DNA of 40,001 nt from Novosphingobium clariflavum (GTDB lineage Bacteria > Pseudomonadota > Alphaproteobacteria > Sphingomonadales > Sphingomonadaceae). The stretch spans positions 1 through 40,001 of the forward strand of contig NZ_JAPCWC010000028.1 of NCBI RefSeq assembly GCF_026420865.1, read 5' to 3'. The notes under the pieces were generated by a model. It had not been told where the DNA came from. It ran no database searches and saw nothing but the letters and a program-made list of their open reading frames with translations. Positions 16,188 through 24,295 of the stretch are shown one piece after another. The stretch's first letter is position 1. Each line of letters opens with the position of its first letter. The translations under genes and the position numbers were made by a program.

Positions 16188-16598
16188 TCAGCCGACTTTG
16201 ACCCAGACGCCGGCAGCATCGACATCGACGACGGTGCCAGCAGCGGAGCGCGTGTTGGTGCCGTTCGTCTTGGCGACAGTCTGGTCGTCCACGATGTAGC
16301 AGGGGTCACCGATCTCGGCCCTGGTGATGGCGTCGGTGGAGGTGGAGTTGGCGAAGGGGAAAGTTCCCTTCTCGATTTCGACCCGCTGGTCGCCATCAGC
16401 CCCGCCGGTATTATCGACGGTCGATTTGTAGATGCCGTCCGCGACGAGCGTGGTGGCCACTGCGCCCGGCGTCGAGAAGCCAGCCGCGTTGAGGCAAGCC
16501 AGACCACCAGCGAAGGCCACCTTGCCGGCGGCGACATCACGGGCGAAAATCCTGCCGTCGCGGCGCGGGGTATTGCGGGCTTCGGTAAGCGCCACCAT
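16188..16598 (-). CDS. Capsid decoration/cement-like protein (gp33 position)
   Basis: 136 residues, beta- and Gly/Thr-rich, with the pattern ARDVAAGKVAFAGGLACLNAAGF, then ATTLVADGIYKSTVDNTGG and RVEIEKGTFPFANS. These are typical of small capsid-cement or stabilising proteins of Mu-like phages. It overlaps the protease/scaffold stop as TGATG and precedes major head T. A head-surface trimer is an inference from pattern and position. Confidence 0.82.
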   Translation of the reverse strand: MVALTEARNTPRRDGRIFARDVAAGKVAFAGGLACLNAAGFSTPGAVATTLVADGIYKSTVDNTGGADGDQRVEIEKGTFPFANSTSTDAITRAEIGDPCYIVDDQTVAKTNGTNTRSAAGTVVDVDAAGVWVKVG

Positions 16599-17158
16599 CA
16601 GAGATTTCCTTCTTCGTCGCGAGACTTGAGATAGGCGTCTTCGGAGAGGCCCAGCTTCGAGCAGATCGCCGCCTCGTCCTCGGTGAGCTTGCCCTTCTCG
16701 GGCTTCGGATCGCCCTTGACGGTGGCGCCGGGATTGAAGGTCGGGGCGACGCCCAGGTACGAATTGAGGGCCGCTTCGTCCTTCTTGCCGAGGGAGATCG
16801 CCCAGTCCCGCATAGACGGCGCAAGCTTGCCGCCTTCGACGGCTTGGTCGACCATGTTGAGCACGCGGTCTTCGTCGAGCCGATCGACGCGGCCCTTCAG
16901 CTCATCGTAACCGGCCTTCGGCACCCATTTGGTCGGGTCCGGCGTGTCGCCAGCCTTCAGGCCGCCGATGGCGTTGAGCACTGCGGCGGTATCGGCATCA
17001 TCGCCGAGGCCGAGCGTCTCGCGGGTCGAGTTAAGCGCGGCATCGCCGTCGTCGGCCCGCTTTTTGAGCCCGCCGATCGCGGCGAGCACGTCGGCCTCGC
17101 CGGCAGTCGCCGGCATGGCCAGCGCCGCAGCGAGCGACGCCAGTGCAATCATTGTCAT
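16598..17158 (-). CDS. Internal start for scaffold protein Z (nested in gpI)
   Basis: In Mu, the scaffold Z is made by independent initiation inside gene I. Here codon 177 is ATG (17158), preceded on the mRNA by AGAAGG seven bases upstream, a near-ideal ribosome site. The product would be 186 residues, in the same frame, starting MTMIALASLAAALAMP. The region contains only the helical scaffold part and no protease residues. Direct evidence of expression is not available from sequence. Confidence 0.6.
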   Translation of the reverse strand: MTMIALASLAAALAMPATAGEADVLAAIGGLKKRADDGDAALNSTRETLGLGDDADTAAVLNAIGGLKAGDTPDPTKWVPKAGYDELKGRVDRLDEDRVLNMVDQAVEGGKLAPSMRDWAISLGKKDEAALNSYLGVAPTFNPGATVKGDPKPEKGKLTEDEAAICSKLGLSEDAYLKSRDEEGNL

Positions 17159-17686
17159 CGGTACACCTTCTGTTGATGCGCCGGGCTGTTGCGAGGCCAG
17201 CGCGGGAAGATCGAGGTTTGGGGAGTTGGTCAGCGCCGCATTGGTCAGGCGCGTGAGACGGCCGGTGGACCGGCTGTAGCGAAAGTGCGGCGACTGATAG
17301 CGATACTCGCGGGCGTTAAGCGCCGCTTCCGCTGCCGGCGTCCAATCGACATCGGCATAGATGCCGTCGTCCCCGGCCAAGAGAGCATCGGGCTTGATCC
17401 AGCCTGCCGCCTTGGCCTGCCCGCCAGTACCCGGCACGGCCGAGTATTCCGACTGGTGGTCGTAATTGATCAGGAACTCGCCCTGGCCAAGATGTTGGCG
17501 GGTTGCGTCGAGGACTTGCTCGGCGTGATCCTTGCCTTCGAGAAGCCAGGGCCCGCGACCATCGCGGCCATAGAGCTTGCCGTAAGGCACCAGCAGCACG
17601 CGGCGCGATACTTCGCCTTCAGGCGCGACCTCAATCGCGCTCATCATGGCGGCTTCAGTGTCGGTAGGGGCTGCGGGCTTCGTCAT
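16598..17686 (-). CDS. Prohead protease gpI with C-terminal scaffold
   Basis: 362 residues. The N-terminal ~165 residues are the Mu gpI protease: LLVPYGKLYGRDGRGPW, then LINYDHQSE (residues 72-80), AAGWI, DVDWTPAAEAAL and YRYQSPHF (128-135), with His77 and Ser132 the likely catalytic pair. The C-terminal part is alpha-helical and charged, as in scaffolds, ending in ICSKLGLSEDAYLKSRDEE. Expected to cleave itself, scaffold and head precursor during capsid maturation. First gene after the second late-promoter dyad (33 bases from TAAT to ATG). Confidence 0.93.
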   Translation of the reverse strand: MTKPAAPTDTEAAMMSAIEVAPEGEVSRRVLLVPYGKLYGRDGRGPWLLEGKDHAEQVLDATRQHLGQGEFLINYDHQSEYSAVPGTGGQAKAAGWIKPDALLAGDDGIYADVDWTPAAEAALNAREYRYQSPHFRYSRSTGRLTRLTNAALTNSPNLDLPALASQQPGASTEGVPMTMIALASLAAALAMPATAGEADVLAAIGGLKKRADDGDAALNSTRETLGLGDDADTAAVLNAIGGLKAGDTPDPTKWVPKAGYDELKGRVDRLDEDRVLNMVDQAVEGGKLAPSMRDWAISLGKKDEAALNSYLGVAPTFNPGATVKGDPKPEKGKLTEDEAAICSKLGLSEDAYLKSRDEEGNL

Positions 17687-17717
17687 GCCCGATGGGTAGC
17701 CCGTGGGCTGAAGCGGG

Positions 17718-17741
17718 TATTATCCCCGCATGCGGGGCAAA
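17718..17741 (-). promoter_or_regulatory. Late promoter/activator dyad upstream of gpI
   Basis: A perfect 14-bp palindrome CCCCGCATGCGGGG (17724-17737) is followed, in the direction of transcription, by GATAAT as a -10 box. No good -35 is seen, as expected for an activator-dependent promoter. It matches 20 of 24 positions with 29658-29681, and the TAAT lies 33 bases from the gene start in both. Likely the binding site of the Mor-like protein. Confidence 0.72.
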
Positions 17742-17826
17742 CCCGCACTTTTTTCGAAATTTCCGGCTCCTCGGCCGGTTCCAGATGCTTAGTCGGGAGG
17801 CCCGTCAATTGCCAAGTCGAAATGGC

Positions 17827-18192
17827 TCACACTGGCAAACCGTGGTCACGGGCGGTTTGCATGGCGTAGGCTTTTCCGAGTTCCATCAAGAGCGTCACCG
17901 ACCACGTTCCGGCCTTTTTCGCGCCGTCCTTCGTCTTCGACCAGATAACGGGATCGCGGATCGTTTCGAGGAATTCGTGGCCTTTCCAGGTGATCTGGAA
18001 ACCAAGCTCAATGGGGGTTCCGTAATTCTCTTCCATATGTTCGGAAAGGTAGCCTTCGCTGACCAGCATATCGATCTGGTAGCGTGTGAGCTTGAGAGAC
18101 TTTCCCTTAATTCGTGGGATCGCGGCAAAGACATCGTCATCGGCTTCGATTTCCAGCAGGATTTGCCGGATCAATTCCATATCACGCTTCAT
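17827..18192 (-). CDS. DUF2513 family protein
   Basis: 121 residues with the DUF2513 pattern: KRDMELIRQILLEIEADDD, then a winged-helix-like LTRYQIDMLVSEGYLSE and ITWKGHEFLETIRDPVIWSKTKDGAKKAGTWS. The function is unknown in the family; the fold suggests DNA or protein binding. It has no Mu counterpart and lies between F and the second late promoter, with 63 bases separating it from F. It may be an accessory (moron) gene. Confidence 0.85.
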   Translation of the reverse strand: MKRDMELIRQILLEIEADDDVFAAIPRIKGKSLKLTRYQIDMLVSEGYLSEHMEENYGTPIELGFQITWKGHEFLETIRDPVIWSKTKDGAKKAGTWSVTLLMELGKAYAMQTARDHGLPV

Positions 18193-18255
18193 AGTCGTCC
18201 CGTCGTTGACTCGTTCTTCGCCAAGGTGACGTGCGAGGGCGCGAAGGGAAAGAGG

Positions 18256-19428
18256 TTACGTTGCGTTGGCATACCAGATGACGTGCCCAGCAGTGAGCCC
18301 GCGCGCACTGCCGAAATGCCAGCGCCAGAACGATCCGCCCATGTCCACGACGCCTGCATCGGAGCGATAGCGGCGCACCAGCATCGCGCGGCCATCATCA
18401 CCCTTGATCCAGACCCAGCCGATGCTCTTGGGATCGAGCAGCACCTTCGCCGCGTCCGTCAGCTCACGCGCGGCAGTGTCGCTGATCGACACGATCTGAC
18501 CATCCGCACCGCGAAGCAGGCCGGCCGCGATTGGTACTGGCCAGCCGGCGGCGTCATTCCAGACCTTGCCCGCCGTGGCCGCCTCGCGCGTGTCCAGTCC
18601 GAAGGCAGTAAAGAACCCTCTCAGGCGTCCGAAAGAGGCATCTGAGAGCATCGCCTGAAGCGCGCCATCATCGTACGAACCCTTGCCCAGGCGCGGTGCC
18701 GGCGTCAGCCCGTCCAACGGTGCCTTGCCAACGTTGTAAGCCCAGCCGGGATCGATGCCGCGCTCCAGCTTCGTGACCTCGCCGGTACGCTTGTTGACGT
18801 AGTCGCGTTCCGGGAAGCGGCGTGGTTCGGTTACCGTCCAGCCGCGCCGGGCCATCATGCGCTCGTTGACTTGTTGGGTATCGCAGCGGCAACCCCATCC
18901 GCACGGGGTGTAATGGGTATCCCACCAGGGATTGTCGATCAGCAGGAGCGTCCCGTGCCAGCTGTGATGTTCGGGCCGCTCGCGTCCGTCCATCATGCAG
19001 ATATAGCGAAGGTACGGCAGCGTGCGCTTGGCGCGCTGGATGCGCTGCCACTTGCCGGCCGCATAGCTCGTGCGAAGGTTCGTCTCGTAGATCGTCCGCA
19101 GGCGGGCCGGACTGCCGAGCTGGACGACCTTGGTTTCGCCTGAAGCCGGATCGTCCATCAGTGCCTTGCCCCACCAGCCCCGCGCCTGAAGCTTGGGTGT
19201 GAGTGCTTTCGAGAACTGTTGGAGCGTCGTGCCATCGGAGATCGCGCGATCGACTTCGGCGCGAATGTCTTCCAGCAAGTCGCGGCTCATGGCCTTGGCG
19301 ACGGTGAAGGCGCGGGCGTGCTCTTCCTGCCAGATATCCTGCCAGTCGAAGCCGATCTCCCAGCCTTTGCTTTTGAAGTACGCTATCGCCTGGACCGGAT
19401 CGAGGCGCGGCAATGGGTCCTCTGCCAT
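18256..19428 (-). CDS. Head morphogenesis protein gpF (minor head, gp30) with C-terminal extension
   Basis: 390 residues. Residues about 100-190 are the Mu F/SPP1 gp7-like domain: LRTIYETNLRTSYAAGKWQRI, then YICMMDGRERPEHHSWHGT and the Cys-rich PCGWGCRC (Cys176, Cys180, Cys182). The F protein is a minor head component acting during prohead assembly. Residues 315-390 (VLLDPKSIGWVWIKGDDG, RAMLVRRYRSD, then a basic/aromatic end) look like an appended nuclease-fold (PBECR-type) domain; this identification is tentative. It overlaps the preceding gene as TGATG. Confidence 0.9.
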   Translation of the reverse strand: MAEDPLPRLDPVQAIAYFKSKGWEIGFDWQDIWQEEHARAFTVAKAMSRDLLEDIRAEVDRAISDGTTLQQFSKALTPKLQARGWWGKALMDDPASGETKVVQLGSPARLRTIYETNLRTSYAAGKWQRIQRAKRTLPYLRYICMMDGRERPEHHSWHGTLLLIDNPWWDTHYTPCGWGCRCDTQQVNERMMARRGWTVTEPRRFPERDYVNKRTGEVTKLERGIDPGWAYNVGKAPLDGLTPAPRLGKGSYDDGALQAMLSDASFGRLRGFFTAFGLDTREAATAGKVWNDAAGWPVPIAAGLLRGADGQIVSISDTAARELTDAAKVLLDPKSIGWVWIKGDDGRAMLVRRYRSDAGVVDMGGSFWRWHFGSARGLTAGHVIWYANAT

Positions 19429-19991
19429 CAGACTACCTCAGCTCCGGCAACGATGATCGGCTTCGCATCGTCGGCCGGCGTGTTGACCAGGGCAGCGCCG
19501 TTCGCCTTCTCGGTCAGCAGGCCGGTAAGGTTCCAGATTTCCCCCCGAAAACGCACATAGCCGCCAAGGTTCTCGCGGAAGCCGGAGAGGACGCCCAATT
19601 CCAGGTGGTGGCCGCTTTGGCCGATCAACTGGTCGATCAAAGCCTTGGCGCTGCGCGTGTACAATGCCCGGCGCTCGATCACGCCCGTGGTGCTGCCGGC
19701 AGGGATGAAAGAATGGAACACGGTCGCTTCCCGTTCGTCGGCCGAGGTGCCTTCGACCAGGGCTTCGGGGAGAATGAGCGGGTCGATCGACGTTCGGTCC
19801 TGCCGGCCGAGGTCTGACCCAGGCGTGACGAGGAAGCCGAGCGGGACGCCCTCGGCGCTATGGTCGAAGCGCGGCACGTTAACCGCCGCCGCCTGCTGTG
19901 CGCCGCTGGCATCGAGATAAGCGCCAGCCTCCGACCGGCTGAAATCGAACGCCACTTCGAACTGCGATTGCTTCAGGTCTCCCGCTGCCAC
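19428..19991 (-). CDS. Uncharacterised head-region protein between portal and gpF
   Basis: 187 residues, GTG start three bases after the portal stop. I do not recognise the family. The C-terminal half has a recognisable strand-helix layout: IERRALYTRSAKALIDQLIG, LELGVLSGFRENLGGYVRFRGEIWNLTGLL. The N-terminal half contains many acidic and Ser/Thr residues. In Mu the portal and F are adjacent, so this is an inserted gene, translationally linked on both sides. A portal or packaging accessory is possible. Confidence 0.8.
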   Translation of the reverse strand: MAAGDLKQSQFEVAFDFSRSEAGAYLDASGAQQAAAVNVPRFDHSAEGVPLGFLVTPGSDLGRQDRTSIDPLILPEALVEGTSADEREATVFHSFIPAGSTTGVIERRALYTRSAKALIDQLIGQSGHHLELGVLSGFRENLGGYVRFRGEIWNLTGLLTEKANGAALVNTPADDAKPIIVAGAEVV

Positions 19992-19994
19992 AGC

Positions 19995-21659
19995 TTACCC
20001 CTGACCGGGCGCGGCAAGGCCGGCGACGCGTGCCGCGAACAAACCGCGTGCCAATTCTTCGGTGAAGGCGCTCACGTCCATATCGGCCATGACTTCGACC
20101 AGGCGCGATTGCAGCTCGCCGATAGTGTCGCATTCGCCGATCAGGCTCTCGATCGAGCCCACCGCTGGCCTGATCAGTTCCTCCCAATCACCTAGCGCCT
20201 CGTCCGTGGTTCGGCTGAGGGCATCCGCCTCGCGCTCGGGCTCCTGCGATTGGAGAGCGGGAATGTCGCTCTGACTTGCTCCATTTCCCGCTTTAAGAAG
20301 CCCTAAGAAGGCCTTTGCGGCCTTCGGAGCGTCAACGGGTGCGCCTTGCCCTCCTGAGGCTCCCACGGGCAGATTTTCGGGCATCGACTGGCTGGCCGGC
20401 TTCAGCGCAGTTTCGTCGCTCCTGGCGGCTGGCAATCCGGCACGCTCGCGCAGTTCCTCGCCGTCTATTTTCACGCCCATGCTGACAAGCTTCTCAGCGG
20501 TCTCCACTGTGACCTTGATGTCTTCCGCATCGGGCCGCTCGATCTTGATCCGGGGGTACTTTTCGCGTGGCCCCCGGTTGAGCATGATCAGCGCCGGCAC
20601 AAAGTCCCGGTTCAGGGTCGAGGCCAGCACCTTGCCGTCATGGCGTTCGATCGTATCGGCAACGCGGCCGTGGCTGTCGGCTTGGCCGGAGCCAAGCCCC
20701 CCCGCCGTCGCGTCCGTCGTGCTAGTCTGACCCAACACCGCCTTCGAGAGCTGAAGGTCGATGTATTCGGCGTGGCTCTTCCAAAGGTCGTTCGGTGCCG
20801 TGCCCGCTTTCCGGTCGACAAATTCGACATTCATCGTCTCCGGGAAGGCGGCAGCAGCGTCGGTGCCCAGTTCCCAGAGGGCCCGATAGAGGATGGCCTT
20901 GTTCTCTTCGCTTTCATTCGGACCATACTTGCCGATGCGGATCGGGTGGCCGTAGCGCTCAAGGAACGTGACCCAATCCTTGATCGCGAAGTTCTTGAAC
21001 ATGTAGCCCCACGCAGCAATGCGGGCGAGGCCACTGCGGATCGGCAGGCCGGACTTGGACGGGTGGAAGTGAACGATGAACTTTCCGGCCGGCAGCGGCG
21101 TGGCCGGGCCAACACCTTCGGGCCCGCCGCGCAGGAGCAGTTCGTCGCCGGTTTCGCGGTCGAACTCGAACCAGCGCGGATCACGCCACTTGAGAGCTTT
21201 GGGCAACCAAGTCTTGGAAGTGAGGTTCCAGAGGATTTCGGTTGCGGACACACCCTTGCCGATAGCGTCGAGGATATCGAACAACTCGGCCTGAAGCACG
21301 TCACGGTCGAGCCAGTCTTTTAGGAACTGGGCATCACCCTTGGCCTGTTCGCTGCTATCGGCGGCTTCGACTTCCATCGGCAATTGCGCGGCAGCCAGCT
21401 TGCGGGTGCGCAGCAGCGCCAGATAGTGGAGGTCTTTCTCCTCCATCTCTTCCGCCAGCTCGTAATATGCGACCGCGTCGCCATCTTCGGCAGCGCGCAG
21501 CAGCCCCGCAAGTCGCTGCGGCGTAAGCCCCTGTGCCGGGTGGCCTGACTGGATCGTGCGCACCGAGGCCCGCGTCGGTCGTGCGATCTCGACGCCAAGG
21601 TTCTCGCGGGTAAGGGGCCGGCCGTCCGGCAGTACAAGTGCGGGTGGCTTGCTCGCCAT
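19995..21659 (-). CDS. Portal protein gp29 (DUF935)
   Basis: 554 residues from the ATG at 21659 (TGATG with the terminase stop; ATG 21665 is two codons upstream). Forms the dodecameric DNA-entry ring. Seen: N-terminal RPTRASVRTIQSGHPAQGLTPQRL, AYYELAEEMEEKDLHYLALLRTRKLA, the DUF935 region with SATEILWNLTS and WRDPRWFEFDR, then IHFHPSKSGLPIRSGL-type residues and GQTSTTDATAGGLGSGQADSHGRV. The C-terminal 130 residues are charged and helical. Confidence 0.95.
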   Translation of the reverse strand: MASKPPALVLPDGRPLTRENLGVEIARPTRASVRTIQSGHPAQGLTPQRLAGLLRAAEDGDAVAYYELAEEMEEKDLHYLALLRTRKLAAAQLPMEVEAADSSEQAKGDAQFLKDWLDRDVLQAELFDILDAIGKGVSATEILWNLTSKTWLPKALKWRDPRWFEFDRETGDELLLRGGPEGVGPATPLPAGKFIVHFHPSKSGLPIRSGLARIAAWGYMFKNFAIKDWVTFLERYGHPIRIGKYGPNESEENKAILYRALWELGTDAAAAFPETMNVEFVDRKAGTAPNDLWKSHAEYIDLQLSKAVLGQTSTTDATAGGLGSGQADSHGRVADTIERHDGKVLASTLNRDFVPALIMLNRGPREKYPRIKIERPDAEDIKVTVETAEKLVSMGVKIDGEELRERAGLPAARSDETALKPASQSMPENLPVGASGGQGAPVDAPKAAKAFLGLLKAGNGASQSDIPALQSQEPEREADALSRTTDEALGDWEELIRPAVGSIESLIGECDTIGELQSRLVEVMADMDVSAFTEELARGLFAARVAGLAAPGQG

Positions 21660-23212
21660 CACCATGCTCCTCTGTGGCGGCCGAACCGGCTTTCCGACCG
21701 GCCGCGAATGTCATTCGGATTGAAATAGCCGAGCTGGCCTCGCTTCAGGCCGCGTGGCATCTCGCCCGCGCCGATGCCGCGATACTCGTAGAGAGAGCCA
21801 GCCATGTCCCAGGCCTGCGACATCAGGGCGTAGGCCCAGAACTCGTCCGCGTGGATGTCTCCATCGTTGACGATGCGGATGCCGCCGGACTGTTCGCTGC
21901 CCAGCTTCTTGATCGCCATGATATCGGCGCGGGTGCGAGGGTCCGAACGGATGCGGATTTTCCGCTCCTGGAACACCTTCTGAAGGCCGAGCGCGAGGTT
22001 CACACGCTCGGGGCCGGTGAGCATCACGCCGACGACGCGGGAGGAGCCGTGCTTGCGCACCTGGTCCTCGACCACCTTCTCACCCATACCGGTTTGGTCG
22101 ATGCGCCATTGGACCATGCGATAGTCGCGAAAGCTCTGGTCGAAGTAGGCGTCCTGGTGCGCGAAGGTCTGGCCATACTCGCGATAGCCGGCACGTTCCC
22201 ACAGTACGTCGCCGACCAGCTCGCCGATCAACTGGATTTGCCCGTCGCGGCGGCGGGCCACGTCGCGGCCGCCGTAGCAAAGGCCGCCCAGGTACAACTC
22301 AGGCACGCCCGCATCGTCGGATTCGCAGGCGATGATATCTTCCAGGCTGATAAGCGCGCCTGCGCCCAGCTTGGGAACGCAGTCCAATTCCTCTCCGGCG
22401 TCGTCGCCGTAGGAGGCGCGGATATCCGCTTCCCACTGTTCCTTCGGCGCGAGTTCCGTCCCCTTGGTTTTCGAGACCAGGGAAACGCGCTCGTAGAGGC
22501 CTGCCTCCATCGCATCGCGGAAGGTGATCTTGATGGGGACGCCCTTGCGCTTCCCGGCCTTGATCTCCTCCAGCAGCACATTGAACGGGTTCGAAACGCC
22601 GTCATGCGTCGAGACGACCACGACCTGACCGCCCCAGATCAGCAGCGCCATGGCCGACTTGATGACTTCGTTCACGTCCTTGTGGAACGCGGCTTCGTCG
22701 ATGATGACGATGCCCTGTTTACCGCGAAGGGCACGGGGCACGCTGGGCAGAGCTGTGATGCGGAAGCCCGACGCGAACCGGATCGAGAACGCCTTGACGC
22801 CCTGTTCCTTGCCGTTCTCGTCTACGTAGAGGACTTCCTCCTCCTGGCACTCTCCGGCGACCATGCCAAAGGCTCGGGCCCACATGGCACAGACCTCGAT
22901 AAATTCGAGGGTCATGTCCTTGTCATAGCCCATGTACCAGACGTTCTGGCCACCGGCTGAAGCCGCGCTTGCCGCCTTCAACGTAGCGAACGAGGCTAGG
23001 CCCCAAGTCAGGCCGATACGGCGCGACTTTTCGACCACGACCAGTCCGGTTCCGGCACGCAGCACGTCGATGGTCTTGGCTTGGTAGCCGAGTAGCAGGT
23101 CGCCTTTCGGCAGCCGCATGATCGCGGCCTCGGACGCAGCGCGGTCGCCCTGGATTTCACGCTCACGGATCGCCGCGTCGCGCTTGGCCTGGTCTTCGGG
23201 GGAAAGCTTCAT
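21659..23212 (-). CDS. Terminase large subunit gp28
   Basis: 517 residues from the ATG at 23212 (ATGA overlap with the upstream gene). Packaging ATPase and nuclease. The Walker A region is degenerate as in Mu gp28 (VVVEKSRRIGLTWG); Walker B is GIVIIDEAAFH; a coupling motif VVVVSTHDG follows. The nuclease half contains DAYFDQSFRDYRMVQWRIDQTG, LTGPERVNLALGLQKVFQERKIRI and later NDGDIHADEFWAYALM, with conserved Asp residues. Mu-type headful packaging from the integrated copy is expected. Confidence 0.95.
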   Translation of the reverse strand: MKLSPEDQAKRDAAIREREIQGDRAASEAAIMRLPKGDLLLGYQAKTIDVLRAGTGLVVVEKSRRIGLTWGLASFATLKAASAASAGGQNVWYMGYDKDMTLEFIEVCAMWARAFGMVAGECQEEEVLYVDENGKEQGVKAFSIRFASGFRITALPSVPRALRGKQGIVIIDEAAFHKDVNEVIKSAMALLIWGGQVVVVSTHDGVSNPFNVLLEEIKAGKRKGVPIKITFRDAMEAGLYERVSLVSKTKGTELAPKEQWEADIRASYGDDAGEELDCVPKLGAGALISLEDIIACESDDAGVPELYLGGLCYGGRDVARRRDGQIQLIGELVGDVLWERAGYREYGQTFAHQDAYFDQSFRDYRMVQWRIDQTGMGEKVVEDQVRKHGSSRVVGVMLTGPERVNLALGLQKVFQERKIRIRSDPRTRADIMAIKKLGSEQSGGIRIVNDGDIHADEFWAYALMSQAWDMAGSLYEYRGIGAGEMPRGLKRGQLGYFNPNDIRGRSESRFGRHRGAW

Positions 23213-23481
23213 GCCTTGGCCTTCGTGTCCAGCTTGAGCGTTGCGCTTCGGCTGGTGAGCTGCTGCCGCGCGTCGAAGTTCAGGCGGACTTTCCACCCGT
23301 CCGCATAAGTCGCCTCGGCACGCCGGATCACGTCGCGCCCGTCGAACCAGGCGAAGACCTCCTTCGGCTCAAGGTCATTTATGGGCATGACCTGCTTGAA
23401 CAGCTCAGCGGCCTGCTTGGGATCGCACCGGCCCTTGCGGAGCTTCGCGCGGCGACGGTTGGCGGGTTTGCGAGTGGCCAT
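23209..23481 (-). CDS. Small uncharacterised protein upstream of terminase
   Basis: 90 residues from ATG 23481, overlapping the previous stop as TGATG and the terminase start as ATGA. Begins with a basic stretch (ATRKPANRRRAKLRKGRCDPKQ) then a beta hairpin with DGRDVIRRAEATYADGWKVRLNFDA. Possibly nucleic-acid binding because of charge. No Mu homologue recognised. Confidence 0.75.
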   Translation of the reverse strand: MATRKPANRRRAKLRKGRCDPKQAAELFKQVMPINDLEPKEVFAWFDGRDVIRRAEATYADGWKVRLNFDARQQLTSRSATLKLDTKAKA

Positions 23482-23699
23482 CAGTCCCCCCTCTGCGGCG
23501 GCGGTGGACTGTTGCCTCCGGCGACCGCCAAATGCGGCGATCCCCAACCCGAATGGCCAATCGGCGCGACCCACAGGATCATGCCGAAATTCAACCAAGC
23601 CAGTTCACAGGCTTGCCACCGATACCAAAGGCCTAAGCCAAGTTCGTAGGTCTCTTCGCGAGACAGAATGCGACGGCGCAAAGTTGGAAGCCAAATCAT
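23481..23699 (-). CDS. Short Trp-rich uncharacterised protein
   Basis: 72 residues; ATG at 23699 overlaps the gp27 stop as TGATG, and its own stop overlaps the next ATG. Sequence includes LSREETYELGLGLWYRWQACELAWLNFGMILWV, an amphipathic aromatic-rich segment, then a Pro-rich end. Could be a small membrane-associated protein, or a spurious ORF kept by coupling. Function unknown. Confidence 0.55.
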   Translation of the reverse strand: MIWLPTLRRRILSREETYELGLGLWYRWQACELAWLNFGMILWVAPIGHSGWGSPHLAVAGGNSPPPPQRGD

Positions 23700-24292
23700 C
23701 AGCCCTCGCTCCCCAGTACCGCGTGATAGATCGCATCGACCATGTCGGTGCTGAGCCCGCGTTGCCGCGCCGCCTTGCTCGCGTTCTCCGCCGCCTCGAC
23801 GGTCGCCTTGCGGGCGGCACGCGCTTCGGCCTTCTCGATCACGTCCATGTCGGTCTTGCGGGTGAGCGCCATCGATCGCAGCGCGTCGGCAAAGTCCTTG
23901 GCTTCCTTGGGCGTGAGCTGGACGCCTTCGCCATCGTCGCGGCTGCCCAGCATCAGCTTGAACATGTTCGTTTGCAGGAGCTGCATGTTCACGTCGAGCA
24001 ACTGGCTTTGCGTGCCGTCGCCAACCTGTTTGGCGAGCGCTTCGGCAAATACCTGCGTTTGCTTCATGTCCGCGCTCACGTCTTCGAGCGAGCGGATATG
24101 CCGCCCCAGCGCCGATCGGCTGGGAACGTCCTGCTGGCCCATCTCGACGAGGCGATTGCGGATCTCGTCAATCGTCCACCCCTTGTTGATCCGAAGGTCC
24201 CCGATCAGCTCGCGGATTTCGGGATCGAGGCGGTCGATCGACGAGGGCCGGCTCTTCTTCCGGCGCTCCTTGGCAACGCGGGGCGAGACCAT
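23699..24292 (-). CDS. Terminase small subunit-like gp27 (DUF3486)
   Basis: 197 residues, DUF3486/Mu gp27 family, likely the DNA-recognition partner of the large terminase. Features: basic start (RVAKERRKKSRPSSIDRL), an HTH-like region GWTIDEIRNRLVEMGQQDVPSRSALGRHI, and a long coiled-coil (FAEALAKQVGDGTQSQLLDVNMQLLQTNMFKLMLGSRDDGEG) ending in ARKATVEAAENASKAARQRG. Placed directly before the terminase genes as in Mu. Confidence 0.93.
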   Translation of the reverse strand: MVSPRVAKERRKKSRPSSIDRLDPEIRELIGDLRINKGWTIDEIRNRLVEMGQQDVPSRSALGRHIRSLEDVSADMKQTQVFAEALAKQVGDGTQSQLLDVNMQLLQTNMFKLMLGSRDDGEGVQLTPKEAKDFADALRSMALTRKTDMDVIEKAEARAARKATVEAAENASKAARQRGLSTDMVDAIYHAVLGSEG

Positions 24293-24295
24293 AGC

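Noticed and set aside
17755..17790. GC-rich stem (CCGGC/GCCGG) near a T run as a terminator for the DUF2513 gene
   Set aside because: The T run is on the wrong strand relative to transcription, and the stem is only five pairs.
21638..22960. A 440-codon plus-strand open frame opposite the terminase
   Set aside because: Antisense shadow of gp28; no motifs; the terminase coding frame is unambiguous.
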